Origin: Vreelandella piezotolerans
GTDB taxonomy: Bacteria > Pseudomonadota > Gammaproteobacteria > Pseudomonadales > Halomonadaceae
Length of the DNA: 64,000 bases
Assembly (NCBI RefSeq): GCF_012427705.1
Contig: NZ_CP048602.1
Location: 2,728,001 to 2,792,000, forward strand
Direction of reading: 5' to 3'
The notes below the pieces were generated by a model. The model ran no database searches and had not been told where the DNA came from. It saw only the letters and a program-made list of their open reading frames with translations. The number at the start of each line of letters is the position of its first letter. Positions within the stretch are counted from its first letter, which is position 1. Shown here piece by piece: positions 8,990 through 18,164 of this stretch. The position numbers were made by a program, and so were the translations under genes.

Positions 8990-9616
8990 TTACAGAAGCG
9001 CGTCGACGGGGCGCTTGCCGTCCAACAACGTGATGTCTCGATTGACGAGACCAGGGGTTTGCACCACGCGCAGCAGTGCATAGGCCACGTTGGCCCGGGA
9101 AATTTGGTTATCGCCCGCTTCGTCCACGCTGCTAGCGAACTTGAGGGTCGGCGCTTCGTCGGTAAGACGGCCAGGCTTGACGATGACATGGGAAACGTCA
9201 CTGTGGCGCAGGTGGGCATCGGCGGCGAACTTGGCCGCCATATAGGGGCGCATTTTTTCAGGCGCCTCCAGCGGCTTTTCTGCCCGCATGGCGCTGACCA
9301 TGATATAGCGCGAGAGCCCCTTCTGGCTGGCAATATCGGCCGCACGAATCGCGCCAAATAGATCGATCAATAGCGTTTTGTCAGGGCCTGTGTGTGGGCC
9401 AGAACCGGCGGTAAAAACGACTTGATCGCATCCTTCGAAGGCGTGCTCCATCTCGCCTTCTAAATCGCCCACGACGGTACGAATTCCCCGTTCTTGGAAC
9501 CAAGTGGCCTGCTCTTCGTTACGAATCATGGCTTTAATGGGCGTGCCTGCCTCTTTGGCTAATGCACAGAACTGTTTACCGATCTGACCATTGGCACCAA
9601 TCACTAAGGTCGTCAT
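8990..9616 (-). CDS. NAD(P)H-binding atypical short-chain dehydrogenase (YhfK/YwnB-like)
   Basis: A 208-residue NAD(P)-binding Rossmann protein. The nucleotide motif is at the very start (TTLVIGANGQIGKQF, GxxGxxG type). It is followed by MIRNEEQ, VVGDLEGEMEHAFEGCDQVVFTAGSG, and a Ser/Lys region (MVSAMRA, then YMAAKFAADAHLRHSDVSHVIVKPG). The classical YxxxK is degenerate, as in the atypical SDR-5 group. The ATG has an AGGAGGC ribosome binding site. The reaction is unknown; relatives are flavin or quinone reductase-like or sugar-epimerase-like. It is a single gene with its own terminator. Confidence 0.85.
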   Translation of the reverse strand: MTTLVIGANGQIGKQFCALAKEAGTPIKAMIRNEEQATWFQERGIRTVVGDLEGEMEHAFEGCDQVVFTAGSGPHTGPDKTLLIDLFGAIRAADIASQKGLSRYIMVSAMRAEKPLEAPEKMRPYMAAKFAADAHLRHSDVSHVIVKPGRLTDEAPTLKFASSVDEAGDNQISRANVAYALLRVVQTPGLVNRDITLLDGKRPVDALL

Positions 9617-9692
9617 TTTGCCTCCTTGTCTATCGTGTCCCCTGTATCAGTGTAGGCGGTGCGTCCAAAGTTCAACCGTCAATACAAACACG

Positions 9693-9714
9693 GCGGGCAC
9701 CTTCCGGTGCCCGC
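9693..9714 (-). terminator. Probable terminator hairpin of the SBP-chemoreceptor operon
   Basis: A perfect 9-bp stem (9693-9701 with 9706-9714, loop TTCC) lies 28 bases past the chemoreceptor stop. The following minus-strand tract is only moderately T-rich, so termination may be weak. Confidence 0.6.
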
Positions 9715-9741
9715 GACAAGACCGAACGCCCCACCCCGGGG

Positions 9742-11853
9742 CTAAGTCAGGCTATGGTGCTCGGGCTGGCTTGGCAGCGCGGCCGGTTGGCCAACGCCAT
9801 GACTAACGTGAAACCGGCTTACCAAGGTATGCATATCGCCTGCGCGTTCATCCAACGTATGGCTAGCGCTGGAGGCCTCTTGCACCAAGCGTGCGTTTTG
9901 ATGCGTTACTTGATCCAACTGTGAAATGGCCTGGTTGATCTGATCGATACCGGCCGACTGCTCTTTCGTCGCGTCTGCAATCTCCGTGACGTAACGAGTT
10001 ACCTCGGAGAGGCTATCGACAATATCCTGCAAATGATGGCTCGATGCGTTTACTAACTGCTCGCCTTCGCTTACTTTTTGTACGCTGTCGTCTACCAAGT
10101 GGCGAATTTGCGCGGCCTCTTCTGCACTGCGCCCTGCCAGCTTACGCACTTCTTGAGCGACCACGGCAAAGCCTCGTCCTTGTTCACCCGCTCGGGCTGC
10201 TTCCACCGAGGCGTTCAGTGCCAGCAAGTTAGTCTGGAAGGCAATATCGTCGATGGCTTTGATGATGGAGGTGATTTTTTCACTCGCTTGACGAATGTCA
10301 CTCATGGCCGCCGTCGTGCGTTTGGCGACATCACCCGCCGAGCGCGCGCGGTCATCCACGCTGTTGCTCGCGCCCTTGGCCTGATCGGCATAGTCGGCGG
10401 TCTGCTTGACGGTGGCGGTAATCTGCTCGAGGCTGGAAGCCGTCTCTGCCAGCGATGCCGCCTGTTGGTCAGTACGCTGAGAGAGGTTTTCATTACCGGA
10501 GGCGATCTGGCGGCTGCTTGCGGCAATCGCCTCGGCGCTTTCACGGATCTGAGACACCATGCCTTCGAAGGTGTCCATCATACGGTTGAACGCTTGGGCA
10601 GCTTGACCGACTTCGTCATCACGCTGCAGCGCCAGCCGCATGGAAAGGTCGGCATTTTCACCGGCGGCACCGCTGATGCTCTCCATCTGACGACGCATGG
10701 CCACCAGCGGCCCCAGTACGCGTACCAATGTGCGCCAGCCAAAGATGGCCAGTACGACGATCACGCCCAAGGTGACCAACACCAGCAGCGTACGGCCCGC
10801 ATTCGCCAACGTCTCGGCCTCTTCACTGGCGCTTGCCGCCTGGGCGACGGTGTAGGCTTCGATATCGCTTAGCGCTGAGCGCATCTCACGTGTTGCCGCC
10901 GCCACGTTCGCCAACGCCGCTTGCACTTGAGCACCCAGATCCAGTTGCTGCTGGCGTAGCGCGTAGACCGAATCGGCATCTTCCACCATCAACCCGTTCA
11001 GCTCGACGATGACCTCATCGAGTTCGCCAATGAGCACGCGCTGCTCTACGGTCGTGCTGGGGGCCTCGGCAATGGCCGCCAAAGACTGTCGTGCCAGCGC
11101 CACCTGTTGGGAAATTTCGTTGCTACGCAGATTGACCAACGCATCGATGCTCTCCACCTGCATCATTTGTCGCCCCAGATCGGACAGCGTGGCAACGGCC
11201 ATACGGGCGTTGCCGCTCAGACGACCGATATCGACACGAGCAGAGAACATGCTATCCAACAGTTGAGTCGGCAGCGTGGTGGTGCCCTCTTCCCGCCATG
11301 CTTCCATGAGTTCGCGCTGCCGACGCTCTTCGCGCACCTGAGCCAGAGCGGTACGTCCGGCGATGTCTTCGGCACTGCGCATGACGTTAGTGATGGCCGC
11401 CTGCATTTGAGCAATCTGCTCGGCCATTTGGGCCTGCAGGCTCAGCGCATCGCGCCGCACGTTTTCCAACGCCTCGTCGCCAGCCATTAGCTCTTGGTAC
11501 TGGCTATCCAGTGCAGCGAGCTGCGTTGCGGCATTGGTCTGCTCGATACGCGCAAGCCCCGTGCGGGCTTGGCCATAGCGTGCTGTCAACTCGCTGCGCG
11601 GCGTGACTTCTTCCAACGCTTGGAGATTACCAGCGGCGAGTAGATCGGCATGTCGCTGGCCAAAGGCACCCATGGTCAATACCATGCTGCGGCTCGCATC
11701 TTGCAGCGGCAGCACCTCATCGGCCACGAAGTGCTGAACGTTGATCAGCCGCTGGTTGGTCATCCACCCAGTGCCGGCCAACACGATGCTGCCCAGCACG
11801 GCGGCGACAAAGAGGCTAATGAGCATCGCGCGGATACTTATGGTTTTTTTCAT
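9742..11853 (-). CDS. Methyl-accepting chemotaxis protein with a long helical periplasmic domain
   Basis: A 703-residue chemoreceptor. TM1 lies at about residues 10-30. A long all-helical periplasmic sensor (about 30-340) follows, longer than a Tar four-helix bundle and in the size range of helical bimodular (HBM) sensors. TM2 is at about 345-368, then HAMP ([18 protein letters not shown]) and a full signalling hairpin whose tip is the conserved [20 protein letters not shown]. No CheR-tethering pentapeptide is at the C-terminus. The ATG at 11853 was chosen over an upstream TTG. The gene lies 49 bases downstream of a periplasmic binding protein gene on the same strand, and both follow a sigma-28-like promoter. 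The receptor therefore probably senses the ligand-loaded binding protein. Confidence 0.93.
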   Translation of the reverse strand: MKKTISIRAMLISLFVAAVLGSIVLAGTGWMTNQRLINVQHFVADEVLPLQDASRSMVLTMGAFGQRHADLLAAGNLQALEEVTPRSELTARYGQARTGLARIEQTNAATQLAALDSQYQELMAGDEALENVRRDALSLQAQMAEQIAQMQAAITNVMRSAEDIAGRTALAQVREERRQRELMEAWREEGTTTLPTQLLDSMFSARVDIGRLSGNARMAVATLSDLGRQMMQVESIDALVNLRSNEISQQVALARQSLAAIAEAPSTTVEQRVLIGELDEVIVELNGLMVEDADSVYALRQQQLDLGAQVQAALANVAAATREMRSALSDIEAYTVAQAASASEEAETLANAGRTLLVLVTLGVIVVLAIFGWRTLVRVLGPLVAMRRQMESISGAAGENADLSMRLALQRDDEVGQAAQAFNRMMDTFEGMVSQIRESAEAIAASSRQIASGNENLSQRTDQQAASLAETASSLEQITATVKQTADYADQAKGASNSVDDRARSAGDVAKRTTAAMSDIRQASEKITSIIKAIDDIAFQTNLLALNASVEAARAGEQGRGFAVVAQEVRKLAGRSAEEAAQIRHLVDDSVQKVSEGEQLVNASSHHLQDIVDSLSEVTRYVTEIADATKEQSAGIDQINQAISQLDQVTHQNARLVQEASSASHTLDERAGDMHTLVSRFHVSHGVGQPAALPSQPEHHSLT

Positions 11854-11902
11854 CAGGGGTATTCGCTGTGTCAGAGATTGCAAACGGAATAGAGAGCCAC
11901 GG

Positions 11903-13060
11903 CTAGCGGGCTAGGCTGTTCCAATCCACCGGCTCGAACTGGCCATTTCGGATAATGGTAGGCCAGACGGCATCGCTGGCTTGATGGTCGTTCGGGCCCA
12001 ATGTGAGCGGTTCGCCAACGCCGATATCGATACTGCCCAGGCTCAAAAGGCCATTGACCACCGCTTCTCGATCAGGGTTATTACCCGCCGCCTTGAGGCC
12101 TTCGGCAAACAGCTTGGCGGCTAGGTAGCCTTCAAGGGAAATAAAGTCGGGGGTGGCGTCGGGGGCGTACTCAGCCAACGCCTGACGATACTCTTCGACG
12201 GCCGGCAGATCGGCATCCAACGGCGGTACCACTTGCGTCACGATGACCCCCTCCGCCTGCGGGCCAAGCGCCTCTAGCAGCGCCTGGCTACCGACGAATG
12301 AGACATTTAGAAACAGCGCATCGGGCAGGTCTTGTCGCGCTTCACGAATGAAGTCAGCGGCCGGGCCAAAGGTGCCGACGATGATCACTGCCTTGGGTGT
12401 GACCGGTGCCTGAAGAATACTGGCAAGCCCTTGATGAACGTTACGCGTTCCGCGGGTGAAACGACCATGAACCAGTTGGGAGGTATTCAAGACGCCTTGG
12501 GCATTGAGCGCGCGAATTGCGCCGTTATAGCCCGCGTCGCCAAAACTGTCGTTTTGGGTAAAAAATGCGATCTCTTCGGGCTCTATACCAGCCGCAAGAA
12601 GGCCATCGATCATTGCTGCCGTTTCTTGAACGTAGCTGGCACGGTAGTTGATGACATAACGATCGGGCGGTGAGCGGCGCAGAATTCCCGCCCCGGTGAA
12701 TGCCCCAAATAGCAGCGTCTTTTGCTGATTATAGATCGGGATAGTGACCGCTGCCGTAGGCGTTCCTACATTGCCAATCGCGGCAAGCAGGCGATCGTTA
12801 CCCACTAGCTCGCGGGTGTACTTGGCTGCCTGCAGCGGCGAGTATTGATCATCGAACGTCGTGAGGCTGATCGTTTGACCGTTGATACCGCCTTCACTAT
12901 TGAGCTTGGCAAAGTAGGTGTCGATGCCCTGCTGCATACCAATGCCCAGAGGAGCAGCACCGCCGCTTGCGGGCGCCACCATGCCGACTTCGAGTGCGGC
13001 ATGAGCCAGCGGAGCAGCCACAAGCCCCGCCGCCATTAGCCATGTTGTGATTCGACGCAT
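11903..13060 (-). CDS. Periplasmic branched-chain-amino-acid-type ABC substrate-binding protein (orphan, next to chemoreceptor)
   Basis: A 385-residue type I periplasmic binding protein of the LivK/Peripla_BP_6 family. A signal peptide (residues 1-21, cleavage after AHA) precedes the mature start [17 protein letters not shown]. Typical motifs are [35 protein letters not shown] and the hinge region [19 protein letters not shown]. No ABC permease or ATPase gene is adjacent. Instead the next gene in the operon is a chemoreceptor, and a sigma-28-type flagellar promoter lies upstream (13094-13120). It is best read as a soluble ligand sensor for taxis. The ligand is unknown; the family binds amino acids, amides, urea or aromatic acids. 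A GGGAGAG ribosome binding site precedes the start. Confidence 0.9.
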   Translation of the reverse strand: MRRITTWLMAAGLVAAPLAHAALEVGMVAPASGGAAPLGIGMQQGIDTYFAKLNSEGGINGQTISLTTFDDQYSPLQAAKYTRELVGNDRLLAAIGNVGTPTAAVTIPIYNQQKTLLFGAFTGAGILRRSPPDRYVINYRASYVQETAAMIDGLLAAGIEPEEIAFFTQNDSFGDAGYNGAIRALNAQGVLNTSQLVHGRFTRGTRNVHQGLASILQAPVTPKAVIIVGTFGPAADFIREARQDLPDALFLNVSFVGSQALLEALGPQAEGVIVTQVVPPLDADLPAVEEYRQALAEYAPDATPDFISLEGYLAAKLFAEGLKAAGNNPDREAVVNGLLSLGSIDIGVGEPLTLGPNDHQASDAVWPTIIRNGQFEPVDWNSLAR

Positions 13061-13093
13061 TGGTTCTCTCCCACATCGCGATGCTTTTTTCTA

Positions 13094-13120
13094 ATATCGG
13101 CGGAAGAGTATACGACTTAA
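13094..13120 (-). promoter_or_regulatory. Sigma-28 (FliA)-type flagellar promoter
   Basis: On the minus strand TTAAGTCG, an 11-base spacer and GCCGATAT are read, close to the FliA consensus TAAAGTTT-N11-GCCGATAA (5 of 8 and 7 of 8 matches, exact spacing). It sits 34 bases upstream of the ATG of the binding-protein gene and would drive the binding protein-chemoreceptor operon. Confidence 0.75.
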
Positions 13121-13164
13121 GCTTGGCGAGCTTTTAAACAGAGTGTAAAAAAACGTGTCTTGAT

Positions 13165-13776
13165 TTAAGCAGGCCGCTCGATGGCGAAGCGGTCAGTGAT
13201 GCGCACGTAGTCACTCCCCGCCAAGCGGCCGATCGGTTGCAGCGCGGCCATATCCACGTGACGACCGTCCCACAGCGTATCGTCGATATGAATCGACACG
13301 ATTTGCGCCAACACTAGGCTACCCGCTAGCGGCCGATCGCCAAAACGCTTCACTTCCAACAGTGTACAGCCAAATGCCACCGGGGCCGCTGCGATGCGTG
13401 GCACGCTCACCCCCGGCATGGTGGACTTTTCCAGCCCCGCCAGCGTGAACTCGTCTTCGTGTCTTGGCAGGCTGGCGCTCGTGGTATTGAGCGCATCGAC
13501 CAACCCTTCGGTGCCGACATGTACCACGCACTCTTGGACTTCTGCCAAATTTCGCAGCGTGTCTTTGGGTTGGGCGCTACCATCCAACAGCGGCGAAAAT
13601 GCTAAAATGGGCGGGTCGATGCTGGCCACGTTGAAAAACGAGAATGGCGCTAGGTTGGCGTTCCGCTGCTTGTCCTGAGTAGCCACCCAGGCAATCGGTC
13701 GTGGGCAAACGCAGCCCGATAGCAGCCGGTAGAGACTACCTGCACTGAGCGACGACTCGGTCAATAGAGTATTCAT
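13165..13776 (-). CDS. Flavin reductase family protein (FMN-binding)
   Basis: A 203-residue protein of the flavin reductase-like split-barrel family: RPIAWVATQDKQRNANLAPFSFFNVASIDPPILAF is the family signature for FMN binding (about residues 24-60). GCTLLEVKRFGDRPLAGSLVLAQIVSIHIDD follows in the second half. These proteins reduce FMN/FAD with NAD(P)H or act in small flavoprotein oxidoreductase systems. No partner monooxygenase is adjacent. The ATG at 13776 follows CAGGAGAGTCC; the longer frame is not needed. It is divergent from arfB. Confidence 0.87.
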   Translation of the reverse strand: MNTLLTESSLSAGSLYRLLSGCVCPRPIAWVATQDKQRNANLAPFSFFNVASIDPPILAFSPLLDGSAQPKDTLRNLAEVQECVVHVGTEGLVDALNTTSASLPRHEDEFTLAGLEKSTMPGVSVPRIAAAPVAFGCTLLEVKRFGDRPLAGSLVLAQIVSIHIDDTLWDGRHVDMAALQPIGRLAGSDYVRITDRFAIERPA

Positions 13777-13883
13777 GGACTCTCCTGATGGCGTGGCAAG
13801 AACGGTGCCCTTAATAGGCCGCTGGCGCCTACCCTCTGTCAAGTATGTTAGCCTACAGACTCATACAACGATCCGGGAACGGA

Positions 13884-14306
13884 ATGCTCACTATTACCAA
13901 TAGCGTTAGCTTGGCCGACTGGGAAATCGACATTAGCCAAATTCGCGCACAGGGGGCAGGCGGTCAGAATGTCAATAAAGTCGCGTCTGCGGTGCATTTA
14001 CGTTTCGACATTCAGCGTTCGACGCTGCCGCCGGTCTACAAAGAGCGACTAATGGCCCTGTCGGACCAGCGTATCAGTAAAGAGGGGGTAGTGATCATCA
14101 AAGCTCAGAGCTACCGCACGCTCGAGCTGAATAAAGAGGACGCCTTGAACCGCCTCGAGGCGCTGATCAAGAGCGTGGCCAAACAGCCCAAAACGCGCCG
14201 TCCTACGAAACCTACGAAAGCCTCTCAGCGCCGCCGAGTGGACCACAAAACCCGGAAAGGCAAGCTCAAGTCGCTACGTGGTAAAGTGCCAGCCAGTGAG
14301 CGCTGA
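13884..14306 (+). CDS. arfB: Alternative ribosome-rescue factor ArfB (peptidyl-tRNA hydrolase)
   Basis: A 140-residue class-I release-factor-like protein, the same length as E. coli ArfB/YaeJ. It hydrolyses peptidyl-tRNA on ribosomes stalled at mRNA 3' ends. The catalytic GGQ is at residues 26-28 in RAQGAGGQNVNKVASAVHLRFD. The basic C-terminal tail that enters the empty mRNA channel is present from about residue 105 (RRPTKPTKASQRRR). The ATG at 13884 gives the family start; an upstream frame to 13845 is unsupported. It is followed closely by a DUF1289 gene. Confidence 0.95.
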   Translation: MLTITNSVSLADWEIDISQIRAQGAGGQNVNKVASAVHLRFDIQRSTLPPVYKERLMALSDQRISKEGVVIIKAQSYRTLELNKEDALNRLEALIKSVAKQPKTRRPTKPTKASQRRRVDHKTRKGKLKSLRGKVPASER

Positions 14307-14335
14307 TCGCTTTCCCCTTTCTACTACTTGACACA

Positions 14336-14527
14336 GTGAACTCGATGCCATCGACACCTCGCCCGCTATCGCCCTGTATTCACGTATGCCAGATCGAGCC
14401 GAACACCCAAACGTGCCAGGGATGCGGGCGCACGTTGGATGAAATTGCCTGCTGGGGAAGCATGACCGAGGCCGAGAAGGCCCCGGTGTGGGAACGAATC
14501 GAACAGGAGGGCTACGTCTCTTCGTGA
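14336..14527 (+). CDS. DUF1289 family cysteine-rich small protein
   Basis: A 63-residue protein with the DUF1289 signature SPCIHVCQIEPNTQTCQGCGRTLDEI, four cysteines that probably bind a metal (C14, C18, C27 and C30 counted from the first Met). Another Met four residues in is also a possible start. The function is unknown, and the family is often found beside small oxidoreductase or translation genes. The 3' end overlaps the convergent racemase-family gene by 16 bases. Confidence 0.85.
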   Translation: MNSMPSTPRPLSPCIHVCQIEPNTQTCQGCGRTLDEIACWGSMTEAEKAPVWERIEQEGYVSS

Positions 14528-15561
14528 TGGCGATCACTCAGGATATGATGCAACTCGCCACAGGCGACCATCGGGTCGTCGCAGTTGATCACGATACTCG
14601 ACTCCGCCAGCACGTAGCTGCGTCCCGTAATGGTGTTTTCCACCACTTGATAAGCCCCTTCTTGATGCGTGCCGGTAAACGTGCCAATGAAGCCGGTTTC
14701 CCTAAGCGATACGGTTTCCAGCTTATCGCCGAGGCTCAACCGCCCCTCGTAATTCATTAGCGCTAGCCTTGCCGACGTGCCGGTGCCCGTGGTACTCCGG
14801 CAAATGACGCCGGGGTGCACGTAGGTGGTCGACCGCGAGCGGATATAACCTTCGGCGATCGGCTCTTCGGGCCCCATGAAGTGCAGAAAAGGCAGCGGAC
14901 CCACGTCGCCTAGGGTGTAGTGGGAGAAACCGCGTTGCGCCTTGATGGCCTCCACGATTTTGTACGCACAAGCCGCCAGCGCCTGCTCTTCATCACGCAC
15001 CAGCTTGAAGCCCAACGCCTCGGCATCGACCAAGGCGTAAAAACCGCCACTATAGGCGACGGAGTAGGTGACTTCCCCAATCCCTGGCACTTGAATGGTG
15101 TCGCGATAGGTATCGATATAGCTCGGCAGGCCTTCGCAGGTCACGGACTCCACCACGCCGTTGTGCACTCGGGCCTCGATTTGAACCAGCCCTGCCGGGG
15201 CCTCTAACTTGAAGCGTTGAATTCCCTCCTGCTTGGGCACGATGCCGGTTTCCAGAACGGCCGTGGCCGTGCACAGCGTGTTCGAGCCGGAATAGATCGG
15301 GTAGCCCATCACTTCCATGATGATGTATCCGGCCACGGCTTCCGGGTCGGTGGCAGGCACCAAGAGATCCACCGACATTTCGGGAATGCCGTAGGGCTCT
15401 TCTAACAACAAACGGCGCAACCCGTCGGCGTCGTCGCGCAGGTACTCCATCTGTTGACGCACCGTCGCACCGGGCAATGCATCGATGCCGCCCGTGACGA
15501 TGCGGCTGACATCTCCCCCGGCATGGGTGTCCAACAATCGAATCGTATGCAGGTTTTTCAC
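14512..15561 (-). CDS. Proline racemase superfamily enzyme with Ser/Thr in place of the catalytic cysteines
   Basis: A 349-residue protein of the proline racemase / hydroxyproline epimerase / trans-3-hydroxyproline dehydratase fold. It opens with HTIRLLDTHAGGDVSRIVTGG. The usual first catalytic motif MCGH reads YSGS (Ser91), and the second, usually SPCGTGT, reads STTGTGT (Thr258). Known classes are Cys/Cys (racemase or epimerase), Ser/Cys (4-hydroxyproline epimerase) and Cys/Thr (dehydratase), so this pair does not match a class I can name. It is the second gene of a two-gene operon, 11 bases after a zinc-type oxidoreductase gene. A catabolic role for a hydroxylated or cyclic imino acid is only inference. 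Confidence 0.85.
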   Translation of the reverse strand: MKNLHTIRLLDTHAGGDVSRIVTGGIDALPGATVRQQMEYLRDDADGLRRLLLEEPYGIPEMSVDLLVPATDPEAVAGYIIMEVMGYPIYSGSNTLCTATAVLETGIVPKQEGIQRFKLEAPAGLVQIEARVHNGVVESVTCEGLPSYIDTYRDTIQVPGIGEVTYSVAYSGGFYALVDAEALGFKLVRDEEQALAACAYKIVEAIKAQRGFSHYTLGDVGPLPFLHFMGPEEPIAEGYIRSRSTTYVHPGVICRSTTGTGTSARLALMNYEGRLSLGDKLETVSLRETGFIGTFTGTHQEGAYQVVENTITGRSYVLAESSIVINCDDPMVACGELHHILSDRHHEET

Positions 15562-15572
15562 TCACCCGGCTC

Positions 15573-16745
15573 CTAGGCAGAGGTTATGGCAAATGGGGCA
15601 CCGTGGGTGTCCCACTGGGCATCGGGAACGATGACGATTTTCCCCAGGTAGTTGCTGCCTCGGTTCACGAAGTAGCGCTCGGCCTGATGCAAGTCAGAGA
15701 GTTTGAACGCGCCATGCAGCACCGGTTTTAACTCACCGCTGCGTATCCACGCTATCAACTGCTCTGCTTCTTCCCGAGTACCGTGGGACACGCCGACTAT
15801 CTGCACCTGATAGAGATAGATGCGGGTCCACATGATCTCGCTGAGGTTACCGCCGCTGGCACCGGCAATGGAGAGCCGGGGGTAGGTGGTGCGACGCTGC
15901 ATATCGCCGATCATGGTATCGATGAACAGATCGGTCATCTCGCCACCAACGAGATCCATGACGGCATCGATGGCCTGACCATCGGTGGCGGCCAGCACAC
16001 GCTCGACGAAAGTGGGCAGGTCGCCTCGATCGATGACGGCTTCTGCGCCCAACGCACGTAGCGCGTCGGCTTTATCGAGCTGGCTAACGGCGTAGGGAAT
16101 CGCGCCGACGATACGGCATAGCTGGATCAACGCCGTGCCCACCCCGCCGCTGGCGCCGCTGACGAGGATACGCTCGCCCGCCTGAACGTTGGCCGCCGTC
16201 ATCATGTGGTAGGCCGTTTGATACGAGCACATGCCCATGGCCGCAAGCTCGGCATCGTGTAGCTCAGGGTTGGGGACATGGTGAAACTGGTCGGCAGGCA
16301 CTGCCACGTACTCGGCGTAGCCGCCGTCTGCGCCGTGTCCGTAGTAGTCCGGCGTCAGGTTAATGTCACGACGCTCGTCGGCATACAAATTGAAATCCAG
16401 CAGCCCGCGCTCCCCGATACGCCGGGGATCGACCCCCTCGCCGACAGAAACGACCCGACCTGCCACGTCAGCGCCTTGAATACGCGGAAACGTCAGGGTC
16501 GGCGACCCACCCATGGCAAACGAGGTCACGTCCTCTTTGCCTTTGGTGGGGTATAAGCCTTCGCGCGCTTTGCGGTCGGTGTTGTTTTTCGCCGTCGCCG
16601 TGACTTGCACCAGCACCTGCCCAGGGCCGGGCGTTGGCGTGGGAACGTCCTGACGGTATTGCAGAGCGTCGACATCACCGTGACCGGTCAAGAGCATCGC
16701 CGACATCGTGGCCGGAATCGTTGCGCTGTTATCCGTGTGGGCCAT
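15573..16745 (-). CDS. Zinc-type alcohol dehydrogenase / quinone oxidoreductase-like protein
   Basis: A 390-residue medium-chain reductase of the quinone-oxidoreductase type. It has an N-terminal GroES-like domain (PGPGQVLVQVTATAKNNTD at about 36-54), then GADVAGRVVSVGEGVD, and the NAD(P) motif ILVSGASGGVGTALIQL at about 195-211. The catalytic zinc cysteine of true alcohol dehydrogenases is replaced (KNNTDRK), which favours an NADPH-dependent reductase of C=C or carbonyl groups. The ATG at 16745 follows AAGGAACCACCC. It is co-transcribed with the racemase-family gene 11 bases downstream, so the two probably act in one pathway. It is divergent from an MFS gene. Confidence 0.85.
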   Translation of the reverse strand: MAHTDNSATIPATMSAMLLTGHGDVDALQYRQDVPTPTPGPGQVLVQVTATAKNNTDRKAREGLYPTKGKEDVTSFAMGGSPTLTFPRIQGADVAGRVVSVGEGVDPRRIGERGLLDFNLYADERRDINLTPDYYGHGADGGYAEYVAVPADQFHHVPNPELHDAELAAMGMCSYQTAYHMMTAANVQAGERILVSGASGGVGTALIQLCRIVGAIPYAVSQLDKADALRALGAEAVIDRGDLPTFVERVLAATDGQAIDAVMDLVGGEMTDLFIDTMIGDMQRRTTYPRLSIAGASGGNLSEIMWTRIYLYQVQIVGVSHGTREEAEQLIAWIRSGELKPVLHGAFKLSDLHQAERYFVNRGSNYLGKIVIVPDAQWDTHGAPFAITSA

Positions 16746-16985
16746 GGGTGGTTCCTTGTTGAGTGCATATGTCGCGACGATAACAAACGCCGGGCGAGGT
16801 TCAAGGGGGCGAACGAAGGACAGCATGCCCTCGATCACGATGGATGAGTAGAGCACATAGTGCCCTTAAGCCACACTCCCCCAGTCAGCCGCCTGGCGGG
16901 TCGTCAACTTTTCGCCAATAGTGAGAGTAAGCAAAACCCGTCAAGCTACGGGTCGACCGTGCTTCTGCCCCTGCCAAGGATCGGT

Positions 16986-18164
16986 ATGCTTCACTTCACC
17001 TCGACGTACCATCGCCGTCTCACCTGGACCTACTTTGGCCTGTTCATTGCCATTGGGATGACCGGCGGACTGCTTGGCCCAGCACTGCCCCATTTGGCCG
17101 AGGCCAGCGGTGCCTCCATGAGCCAAATCGCCGTGCTGTTCACTGCACGTGCCGTTGGCAACATGAGCGGCGCCATGGTCACCGGGCTGCTCATGGATCG
17201 CTTCAACGGCCACCGCGTGTTGGTGATGATGGGCGTGCTGGCGGTAGCCGGACTGGCGCTGGCCCCGCTTAGCCCGCTTCTGCTGCTGTTGACGCTGCTG
17301 TTCATGCTGCTGGGATTTGCGGAGGTATCGCTCAACGCGGGCGGGAACACGCTGCTTTTGTGGCTGCACCGAGACGCAGCGGGCCCCAATGTAAGCGCGC
17401 TGCACTTCTGTTTCAGTTTCGGCAACATGCTCACGCCGCTGATCATGATTGCTGCGCTATCCCTCACCGGACAGTTTCACCTCACGTTTTGGATCGTCGC
17501 GGCCAGCGTGGCTGCCATGCTGTGGCCGCTGTCACGCTTCGTCAGCCCGTCCATGCCCACCGTTGACCCTAATCCCGCGTCCTTGGCTACGCTCAAACAC
17601 CGCGACCCGCTCTTGCTGGGACTATTCATGCTACTGTTTTCTCTTTATGTGGGCATCGAAATTACGTTCGCCGGCTGGGTCACCGCATACGGTACGCTCT
17701 CTGGATTAACCACCGAGCAGGCGGCGTTGCTGGCAACGCTGTTCTGGCTGGCGCTCTCGGCGGGACGCCTGCTCGCCATCCCGCTACTACGCGTTTGCTC
17801 ACCTTGGCAGGTGCTCGCTGGCTGCCTAGCGCTGGGGCTGAGCGCAGCGGCAGGTCTGCACCTCAACGCGCTGCCGCCAAGCGCTGGCGCGCTGCTGTTT
17901 GGCCTCTCCGCCTCGGCGTTTTTCCCTACGCTGTTTGCACTGTGCAACCAGTCGATCGTCATGCGCGGGCGCACCACCGGCGCCATCTTTACCGCCGCGG
18001 GCAGCGGGGCGCTGGTCATTCCGTCACTGACCGGCCCGCTGCTGGATTTGGCGGGTGCGGGGGCGTTTCCTATATTGTTGGCCACGCTTTGGCTACTGAT
18101 TGCGCTGGGGCTCTTACTGTTGGCCAGTCGTCTGCGGCAATTGGCGGTTCGACAAGGGGGTTAA
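16986..18164 (+). CDS. MFS transporter
   Basis: A 392-residue major facilitator superfamily permease with about 12 membrane helices. The loop 2-3 signature is recognisable as GLLMDRFNGHRVLVMMG, and a second hydrophobic half follows after a polar loop near residues 190-200. It looks most like the FucP/YfkF-type sugar or drug permeases, but the substrate cannot be given. The ATG at 16986 has AAGGAT upstream; the longer frame from 16860 has no membrane or family support. It is divergent from the oxidoreductase-racemase operon, so it might import the substrate of that pathway. It overlaps the convergent corA-like gene by four bases. Confidence 0.85.
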   Translation: MLHFTSTYHRRLTWTYFGLFIAIGMTGGLLGPALPHLAEASGASMSQIAVLFTARAVGNMSGAMVTGLLMDRFNGHRVLVMMGVLAVAGLALAPLSPLLLLLTLLFMLLGFAEVSLNAGGNTLLLWLHRDAAGPNVSALHFCFSFGNMLTPLIMIAALSLTGQFHLTFWIVAASVAAMLWPLSRFVSPSMPTVDPNPASLATLKHRDPLLLGLFMLLFSLYVGIEITFAGWVTAYGTLSGLTTEQAALLATLFWLALSAGRLLAIPLLRVCSPWQVLAGCLALGLSAAAGLHLNALPPSAGALLFGLSASAFFPTLFALCNQSIVMRGRTTGAIFTAAGSGALVIPSLTGPLLDLAGAGAFPILLATLWLLIALGLLLLASRLRQLAVRQGG

